DNA of 12,139 nt from contig CAZWBW010000083.1 of assembly GCA_964632355.1 (NCBI GenBank), positions 1-12,139 on the forward strand, written 5' to 3'. Origin of the DNA: JALOAP01 sp964632355. GTDB lineage: Bacteria > Chloroflexota > Dehalococcoidia > Tepidiformales > Tepidiformaceae. Below, piece after piece: positions 6,386-11,118 of this stretch. Position 1 is the first letter of the stretch. Each line of letters starts with the position of its first letter. The notes beneath the pieces were generated by a model. It saw only the letters and a list, made by a program, of their open reading frames with translations, had not been told where the DNA came from and did no database searches. The translations under genes and the position numbers were made by a program.

Positions 6386-7584
6386 GCAACGACTCCTTCC
6401 TGGTAGAGCGCGTCGACCTGGTCCTGGCTGTACCCCAGTTCGCCGAGGATGGCGCGGGTATGTTCGCCGAGCTGCGGGGCGGCATGGCGAATGCGCCACG
6501 GCGTCTCCGAGAGGATGTAGGGCCGCCCGAGCATCGGGAACCTGCCGAGCGTGGCGTGTTCGACCTCCGTCCAGAGGCCGCGTTCCCGGAACACCGGATC
6601 TTCGTAGAGGTCCTTGCCGGTGAACAACGGCGCGACGAGTGCGCGAGCGCGACGGGCCTCTGCCCAGATCTCGCGGCGGGTACGGCTGAGCATCCATGGG
6701 TAGATGATGCCGTCCGCCTCCTCCTTGGCGGCGGGGTCGAAGGCGATGGCCGGGTTCTGCCACTTCGGATCCTTCAGCACCGGGTCGCCAATCATCTCGG
6801 CGAAGCGCTCCCAGTAGCTGCCGCGGGAGGCGGTCACTTCGACGTAGCCGTCGGCGCAGGGATAGATGCCGCCAGCAAGGCCCGCGCCGGAGTGCTCGGG
6901 GCGGGAGTTGAGCCGCCCGGACCAGCGGTAAGCGAGGATGGCGGAGCTGCGCCGGTCGACGCTGTTTATCTGGACATCGAAGAGGGAGAGTTCCACGTGC
7001 TGGCCGATGCCGTGAACCTCGTAGGCGTGGATCGCACCGAGGGCGGCGATGGCGCCGACTGCGCCGGACTGCAGGAGCGCGGCGGTACCGCCGAGCTTGA
7101 GCGGTTCGCGGTCGGCGGTGCCATGGCTCCACATCTCGCCGCCCATCGCATAGAGGACGGTCTCGGAGAGGCGGTAGTCGCGGTACGGCCCGCTGAAGCC
7201 GAAGTTCGTAATCGAGAGGACCGGGACGTCCTTCCACGCCTTGATTGCGTCGTAGGTCAGTCCGAGCCGTTCGGCGACGGCGGGCGGATAGGCAAGGACC
7301 ACGAGGTCGGCGAGCCGGGTGAGGTCGCGAGCGATCTCCTTGCCGCGTTCGGTCTTGAGGTCGAGGACGATCGACTCCTTGTTGGTGTTCAGGAACTGGT
7401 ACGTTCCGCTCCGTTCGATCCCTGGTTCATCCCCGAGCCACGGCCCGAGGCGGCGGGCAGGGTCGCCGCCGGGCCGTTCGACTTTGATGACGCGCGCGCC
7501 GAGGTCGGCGAGCAGCTTGGTGGTGTAGGGCCCGGCGATATGGCTCGAGAAGTCGAGCACGGTCAGGCTTTCGAGTGCGTCCAT
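6382..7584 (-). CDS. Class III (CaiB/BaiF family) CoA-transferase homologue lacking the catalytic Asp
   Basis: 400 aa, first gene of the transferase operon. Seen: MDALESLTVLDFSSHIAGPY, LLADLGARVIKVERPGGDPAR (24-44), NTNKESIVLDLKTERG (66-81), NFGFSGPY (127-134), then EPLKLGGTAALLQSGAVGAI and HGIGQHVELSLFD. Counting back from the shared GxGQ-x-VEL motif, the place of the catalytic Asp (Asp196 in the neighbour) is taken by Leu170; no Asp lies near it (nearest is Asp158). It therefore probably cannot form the aspartyl-CoA intermediate and may act as the partner subunit of the coupled second gene. ATG at 7584 fits the family N terminus; GGAGG (7602-7598) is 13 bases away, rather far, so a CTG two codons upstream is conceivable. 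It is divergent from the hemerythrin gene. Confidence 0.9.
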   Translation of the reverse strand: MDALESLTVLDFSSHIAGPYTTKLLADLGARVIKVERPGGDPARRLGPWLGDEPGIERSGTYQFLNTNKESIVLDLKTERGKEIARDLTRLADLVVLAYPPAVAERLGLTYDAIKAWKDVPVLSITNFGFSGPYRDYRLSETVLYAMGGEMWSHGTADREPLKLGGTAALLQSGAVGAIAALGAIHAYEVHGIGQHVELSLFDVQINSVDRRSSAILAYRWSGRLNSRPEHSGAGLAGGIYPCADGYVEVTASRGSYWERFAEMIGDPVLKDPKWQNPAIAFDPAAKEEADGIIYPWMLSRTRREIWAEARRARALVAPLFTGKDLYEDPVFRERGLWTEVEHATLGRFPMLGRPYILSETPWRIRHAAPQLGEHTRAILGELGYSQDQVDALYQEGVVA

Positions 7585-7611
7585 CGGCAGACTTTTTCCT
7601 CCGCAGGGAAC

Positions 7612-7617
7612 TCTATA
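7612..7617 (-). promoter_or_regulatory. Candidate -10 element TATAGA for the CoA-transferase operon
   Basis: TATAGA on the minus strand within GCTATAGAG lies 27 bases before the ATG at 7584, just upstream of the GGAGG site (7602-7598). The -35 region is not recognisable. Confidence 0.35.
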
Positions 7618-7629
7618 GCAGCAATGCTC

Positions 7630-7657
7630 TTGACGGCAGCCGCTGGATGCGCATGCT
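7630..7657 (+). promoter_or_regulatory. Candidate promoter of the hemerythrin-like gene
   Basis: TTGACG (7630-7635) matches the -35 consensus at five of six positions and is followed 16 bp later by CATGCT (7652-7657), a weak -10. The ribosome site AGGAGGG (7669-7675) and the ATG at 7681 follow. The divergent transferase -10 box lies within 20 bp of this -35. Confidence 0.4.
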
Positions 7658-7680
7658 TGGCCGCCAACAGGAGGGACGTC

Positions 7681-8175
7681 ATGGGCGACCGTGTTGTCGG
7701 GCCGTTGCGCGAGATTCGCCAGCCGCTGCATGAGGGGCTTCGGCAGCTCCAGGCGGCGGCGCGGGCGGTAAGCACCGGGGACGCCGCGACCGCCCTGGCC
7801 GCGGTCGATGCGGCCCTCGAATATCTCGACGGGCAACTGCTTCCACACTGCCGCGCGGAAGAGTTCACGCTGTTCCCGGCAGTCGACGGAGTGATCGGGG
7901 GCAGCGGGGCGACCGACGTGATGATCGTTCAGCACCACACGCTCAATCAGATGACCGGGGACCTGCGGCAGGTGGCCGAGGCCGCGCGCACCGATAACGA
8001 CGTCGCGGCCTACGCGAAGTACCTCGAGCCGCTGCTCCACGGCCTTTACGCGCTCGCCCGCTCCCACCTCGAAGCGGAGGACACCGCATACGTGACGCTC
8101 CTGGACGAGCACCTCAGCGAGTCGCAGGTGGGCGTGATCGTGGAGAACATCGGGCGAATCACGGCGGCGCAGTAG
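7681..8175 (+). CDS. Hemerythrin-like HHE cation-binding protein
   Basis: 164 aa and almost wholly helical, as expected for a four-helix bundle that binds a non-haem di-iron centre and is used for oxygen, NO or redox sensing or for iron handling in the cytoplasm. Ligand-type residues seen in family order: His17 (RQPLHEGL), His56 with Glu60 and Glu61 (LPHCRAEE), His85-His86 (MIVQHHTLNQ), and His129 with Glu133 (ARSHLEAED). The H-x3-E pairs and the HH dyad are the HHE signature. There is no output domain, membrane segment or signal peptide, so the domain stands alone. The ATG at 7681 is set by AGGAGGG (7669-7675), 5 bases upstream. Transcribed divergently from the CoA-transferase pair across 96 bp; a functional link is possible but nothing in the sequence shows it. 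The heptad repeat array begins 18 bases after the stop. Confidence 0.88.
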   Translation: MGDRVVGPLREIRQPLHEGLRQLQAAARAVSTGDAATALAAVDAALEYLDGQLLPHCRAEEFTLFPAVDGVIGGSGATDVMIVQHHTLNQMTGDLRQVAEAARTDNDVAAYAKYLEPLLHGLYALARSHLEAEDTAYVTLLDEHLSESQVGVIVENIGRITAAQ

Positions 8176-8193
8176 CGGCGGGCTGGCGACGCC

Positions 8194-8253
8194 GTGATCA
8201 GTGATCAGTGCTCAGTGATCAGTGCTCAGTGCTGAGTCCTTAGTGCTGAGTCC
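8194..8253. repeat. Heptanucleotide tandem repeat array, consensus GTGMTSA
   Basis: Eight contiguous 7-bp units with no spacing: GTGATCA twice, GTGCTCA, GTGATCA, GTGCTCA, GTGCTGA, GTCCTTA and GTGCTGA, then a partial GTCC. The first units carry the palindrome TGATCA. The array lies between the hemerythrin-like stop and the promoter of the XRE gene. Its 3' end occupies the place where a -35 box for TATACT (8264-8269) would fall. Confidence 0.9.
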
Positions 8254-8263
8254 GGGAGGCTGC

Positions 8264-8269
8264 TATACT
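8264..8269 (+). promoter_or_regulatory. Candidate -10 element TATACT of the XRE-DUF2851 operon
   Basis: TATACT matches the -10 consensus at five of six positions. The only possible -35, TTAGTG (8240-8245, 18-bp spacing), is poor and lies inside the heptad repeats. The 3' half of the hexamer is part of the palindrome at 8267-8280. Confidence 0.5.
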
Positions 8270-8280
8270 CGCGTGCGAGT
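8267..8280. promoter_or_regulatory. Perfect inverted repeat over the -10/start region, probable operator
   Basis: ACTCGC-GT-GCGAGT is a 14-bp inverted repeat with perfect 6-bp arms and a 2-base centre. It covers the end of the -10 box and the predicted transcription start, and lies 24 bases before the ATG of an XRE-type HTH gene. A dimeric XRE repressor bound here would block its own promoter. The repeat is seen; autoregulation is inferred. Confidence 0.5.
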
Positions 8281-8303
8281 TTACACGGTACCGGATAGGA
8301 GCG

Positions 8304-8543
8304 ATGAGCGAGGGGCGGTTCGAGTATGACGCCGGCGGCGAGTGGGACGGCGAACGGGTGGCGCGGCTCCGGGCGTCGCTGGGGCTGACGCAGGCGTCGT
8401 TCGCACGGAAACTCGGCGTGCGGCAGCAGACCGTCAGCGAGTGGGAGACCGGGCGGTACCGGCCGCGCGGGGCGAGCGCACGGTTGCTCTCGATCCTTGC
8501 CGAGGAGGCTGCCCGCTACGACGAGCCGGACGGCGCGTCGTGA
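8304..8543 (+). CDS. XRE-family (Cro/C1-type) helix-turn-helix regulator
   Basis: 79 aa, a bare DNA-binding domain. Residues 17-68 form the XRE fold: ERVARLRASLGLTQASFARK with LGV, then the recognition helix QQTVSEWETGRYRPR, then ARLLSILAEEA. The LTQ-x-x-FA-x-KLGV-x2-x-TVSEWE pattern is typical of Cro/C1-type proteins and some antitoxins. There is no ligand or peptidase domain. ATG at 8304 is the only good start; AGGAG (8297-8301) lies just 2 bases upstream, closer than normal, so translation may be modest. The stop TGA overlaps the GTG start of the next gene (GTGA), so the two are almost certainly co-translated. The 14-bp palindrome upstream is its likely own operator. An antitoxin role was considered, but the partner is far larger than usual toxins. 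Confidence 0.9.
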   Translation: MSEGRFEYDAGGEWDGERVARLRASLGLTQASFARKLGVRQQTVSEWETGRYRPRGASARLLSILAEEAARYDEPDGAS

Positions 8544-9670
8544 GCGCGGCGCGCGGCGCGGCGGCCGTTGCGCCCGCGGCGGACGAGGCCACGCTGGCCG
8601 CGCTCTGGGCGAGCGCCCCGGCGGGACCCCACCGGCTGGAAGATGGGCGGAGCCTGCGGATCGTGTTCCCGGGTGTGCCCGGGGGCGGGAGCGGCCCGGA
8701 CTTCCGCGGCGCCATGCTCGTTGCCGGCGGGGATCTGCTCCGCGGGGACGTAGAGATTCACCTGCGCGCGAGCGGCTGGCGCGACCACGGCCACGTGTCC
8801 GACCCGGCGTATGCCCGGGTGGTGCTGCACGTGGTCGGCGAGAACGACGGCGGCACGGCTTCGACGCTCCACGGGAGCGGACGGGCAATCCCGATCCTTG
8901 TACTGCGCCAACGGCAAACAGCCTTCCCCCCACCGTTCACGCCGCCCTGCGCGCTGGCGGCGGGGAGGGGCGTGGAGGTGGCCCCCGCGCTTGGCAGGAT
9001 GGGGCTTCGGCGGCTCCGCGTGAAGGCCGCGCGCGCCCAGCCACTGGTCGCGGCCGAAGGGCCGGGACAGGCGCTCTATGCGCTGCTCCTCGAAATGCTG
9101 GGTGGGCCGGCGAACCGTGTCCCGTTCGGACAGATCGCGCGGCGACTTCCGCTGGCAGCGCTGCTCGAACGCGCGGAGGATGCAGGAGCGCCGCGGGCGC
9201 TGGCGATCGCCGCGGAACTGAAGGGCGTCGCGCGGGCGCTGGTGCTGCAGCGGGCCGGGGTTCGGCCGATGGCAGCGCCGGGCCGAAGGCTCGACGCCGC
9301 GGGAGCGCTGATCGCCCGCCTGTGGCCGGCCGGTGCGGGTTCAGCGTGGCCGGCGATGCTTGAGCCCGATAGGCTCATCCCGGCGCTGCGGGCGGAGGGG
9401 ATCGGCCGGAGCCTGGCGATCGAACTCGCCGTGAACGCGGTGCTCCCTGTCGCGCTCGCTTCGGGCGCATGGTCCGAGGAGCCGATTGAATCGGCCTTCG
9501 CTGCGCTCCCGTCGCCCGGGACGTACGGCAAGCTGCGGCGGCTCGAAGGGTGGCTGTCGGCCAGCGGGGAGAAGCCGTTCAGGTCGGCGCGGGCGCTACA
9601 GGGCGGCCTCCTGTTGCACGCGGACTACTGCACGCAGGGAGCCTGCGGCCGGTGTCCGCTGTCCGGGTGA
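8540..9670 (+). CDS. DUF2851 family protein
   Basis: 376 aa, recognised as DUF2851, a family without assigned function. Seen: LWASAPAG near the N terminus, LRIVFPGVPGGGSGPDFRGA (GPD 52-54), RGDVEIHLRASGW (Asp70, Glu72, His74), DHGHVSDPAYARVVLHVV (82-99), a long helical middle region, and a cysteine cluster at the end, Cys364-x4-Cys369-x2-Cys372. The order GPD, about 15 residues, D-x-E-x-H resembles the core of PD-(D/E)XK-type nucleases with His in place of Lys; this is only a reading of the motifs. GTG at 8540 is taken as the start because it overlaps the stop of the XRE gene and the family's N-terminal LW motif follows soon after; the ORF's more upstream ATG would lie inside the XRE gene. 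Convergent with the CNNM-type gene across 31 bp. Confidence 0.88.
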   Translation: MSAARGAAAVAPAADEATLAALWASAPAGPHRLEDGRSLRIVFPGVPGGGSGPDFRGAMLVAGGDLLRGDVEIHLRASGWRDHGHVSDPAYARVVLHVVGENDGGTASTLHGSGRAIPILVLRQRQTAFPPPFTPPCALAAGRGVEVAPALGRMGLRRLRVKAARAQPLVAAEGPGQALYALLLEMLGGPANRVPFGQIARRLPLAALLERAEDAGAPRALAIAAELKGVARALVLQRAGVRPMAAPGRRLDAAGALIARLWPAGAGSAWPAMLEPDRLIPALRAEGIGRSLAIELAVNAVLPVALASGAWSEEPIESAFAALPSPGTYGKLRRLEGWLSASGEKPFRSARALQGGLLLHADYCTQGACGRCPLSG

Positions 9671-9682
9671 GGCACCGCGACT

Positions 9683-9699
9683 GCTGCACTGCGCGCAGC
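9683..9699. terminator. Short hairpin between convergent genes, weak terminator candidate
   Basis: GCTGC (9683-9687) and GCAGC (9695-9699) form a 5-bp stem with a 7-base loop in the 31-bp gap between two converging stops. No T-tract follows on either strand; the position is the main argument. Confidence 0.2.
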
Positions 9700-9701
9700 G
9701 A

Positions 9702-11030
9702 CTATCCCTCGGCGCCGGAAGGAACGGCCCCGTCCTTCTTCACCACGAGGACACGGTCGACGCGGCGGCCGTCCATGGCCATGACGCGAAACTCGTAGCC
9801 AGGGACAACGACGCGGTCGCCGACGCGGGGGATGCGGCCGAGCCGGGTCATGATGAAGCCGCCGACGGTGTCGTAGTCCTCGTCGGCGAGGTCGCGGCCG
9901 ATCGCGTCTTCGACGTCTGCGATGAGAGCGAGGCCGCTCAACAGGAGGTTCCCCGTCGGGAGCGCGCGCACCGTTTCGGCGCCACCGGTGCGGCCGCCCA
10001 TCCAGCGGCCGAGCAGGCGGTAGAGCACCTCGTCGGCGGTGAGGATACCGCTGGTGCCGCCGTGCTCGTCGACAAGAATGACGATCTGGACCTGGTTCGC
10101 GCGCATGGCTGCTACAGCCACCTCGACGCTGACCGATTNNNNNNNNNNGGCAGGCCGGATAAGCGAACGCCAGTCGGTTTCGCCGCGGCGGACGAGCGCC
10201 AGGAGGTCTTTCGCGTCGACGATGCCGAGGATGTGGTCGAGGTCGTCTTCGAACACGGGGTAGCGGGTGTGCTGGTAGCGGTCGACGGTCGAAAGCACCT
10301 CGTCGAGGGAAGCGTCGGCGTCGATGGCAACGAGCTCGGTGCGGGGGATCATGATCTGGTCGGCCTGGATGGCGCTGAATTCGAGCGCACGGCGGGCCAA
10401 CAGGAGTTCCGACTGGGAGAGAAACCCGGCGCGTTCGCTGGCCGAAAGGACGAGCTCGAGTTCTTCCGGTTCGAGGCTTTCTGACTGGTCGACGGATGGG
10501 TCGACGCCGAGGGGTCTCACCACCGCGCGGCCGGCGGCGTTGAGCGCCCAGACGAACGGGCGGAACACGCGCCGGAAGATCTCGACCGGCACGACGACCC
10601 AGAGGGCGACGGCTTCGGTGCGGGCGATGGTGAACGCCTTGGGCGCGAGTTCGCCGAACACGATGACCGCGCTGGTCACGATGCCGAACGAGATGACGAA
10701 CGCGATCGTGTTCGCCACCGCCGAACCCGCCCAGCCGAAGATGGCCTCGACCGGTGGCTCGATAACGCCGGCGAGCGCGGGTTCCCCGATCCAACCGAGG
10801 GCGATGCCGGCCATGGTGATCGCGAGCTGGGTGGTGGCGATGGAGTTGTCGAGCTTGTCGATGGCGGTCTGGAGCAGCTTCGCCCGGGTGTTCCCTTCCC
10901 GGGCGAGCTGTTCGACGCGCGTGCGGCGCACGCCGACGAAGGCGAACTCGGCCATCACGAAGAGGGCATTGAACGCGACGAGGAGAACGAGCGCGAGGAG
11001 CCCGAGGACAATAAAGGCGGTGTCGGACAC
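9702..11030 (-). CDS. CNNM/CBS/CorC-HlyC-type membrane protein (hemolysin family), with assembly gap
   Basis: 442 codons including four unreadable ones. Domains in order: DUF21/CNNM transmembrane domain (about 1-175) with hydrophobic segments at 5-32, 64-90, 98-125 and 141-165 and the signature FGELAPK (125-131); first CBS motif starting MIPRTELVAID (227-237); second CBS ending VDEHGGTSGILTADEVL (320-336); CorC_HlyC domain (360-432) with DYDTVGGFIM and GRIPRVGDRVVV. Members are inner-membrane proteins tied to Mg2+/Co2+ efflux or cation balance with an adenine-nucleotide-sensing CBS pair. The start is GTG at 11030 with GGGGGT upstream; the first hydrophobic helix follows at once. A 10-N run (10139-10148) falls between RPA and S, where relatives read roughly RPAxFVPES; the frame is intact across it. 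Divergent from lepA by 88 bp. Confidence 0.92.
   Translation of the reverse strand: MSDTAFIVLGLLALVLLVAFNALFVMAEFAFVGVRRTRVEQLAREGNTRAKLLQTAIDKLDNSIATTQLAITMAGIALGWIGEPALAGVIEPPVEAIFGWAGSAVANTIAFVISFGIVTSAVIVFGELAPKAFTIARTEAVALWVVVPVEIFRRVFRPFVWALNAAGRAVVRPLGVDPSVDQSESLEPEELELVLSASERAGFLSQSELLLARRALEFSAIQADQIMIPRTELVAIDADASLDEVLSTVDRYQHTRYPVFEDDLDHILGIVDAKDLLALVRRGETDWRSLIRPAXXXXSVSVEVAVAAMRANQVQIVILVDEHGGTSGILTADEVLYRLLGRWMGGRTGGAETVRALPTGNLLLSGLALIADVEDAIGRDLADEDYDTVGGFIMTRLGRIPRVGDRVVVPGYEFRVMAMDGRRVDRVLVVKKDGAVPSGAEG
10139..10148. other. Assembly gap (10 Ns) inside the CNNM-type gene
   Basis: Ten Ns interrupt the second CBS domain. Reading on the minus strand, the codon just after the gap is NAA, consistent with Glu before Ser, as in the family's PES. 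Family spacing suggests the true gap is about 13 bases, one codon more than drawn, so frame is preserved. Confidence 0.95.
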
Positions 11031-11063
11031 GGCGGTAACCCCCAGCGGATCGTAACGCAGGCC

Positions 11064-11115
11064 GCCAGTGTGCGCGGAGGATGCGACGTATAACGCTGGT
11101 GCGCCCTACACTGGC
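11064..11115. repeat. Inverted pair of ACACTGGC boxes in the divergent CNNM-lepA region
   Basis: GCCAGTGT (11064-11071) is the exact reverse complement of ACACTGGC (11108-11115). The right copy is part of the lepA TACACTGGC promoter box; the left copy faces the CNNM-type gene, 36 bases from it, and reads CACACTGGC. This could be a pair of divergent promoter elements or a regulator half-site pair. Confidence 0.4.
11107..11112 (+). promoter_or_regulatory. Candidate -10 element TACACT of lepA, predicting a leaderless transcript
   Basis: TACACT ends 6 bases before the GTG start at 11119, so a start of transcription 7 bases after the hexamer would fall on the GTG itself. No Shine-Dalgarno sequence precedes the GTG. 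An alternative -10, TATAAC (11089-11094), would give an 18-base leader, also without a ribosome site. No clear -35 is seen for either. Confidence 0.4.
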
Positions 11116-11118
11116 TCC

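Noticed and set aside
6460..7680. Upstream extension of the hemerythrin-like frame
   Set aside because: Antisense to the CoA-transferase gene; AGGAGGG and ATG at 7681 and the hemerythrin helix order fix the start.
8194..8253. CRISPR array or attachment site
   Set aside because: Units are 7 bp with no spacers, and there are no cas or integrase genes nearby.
8304..9670. Classical toxin-antitoxin pair
   Set aside because: The partner of the XRE protein is a 376-aa DUF2851 protein, unlike known HigB, HipA or RES toxins; no toxin motif is visible.
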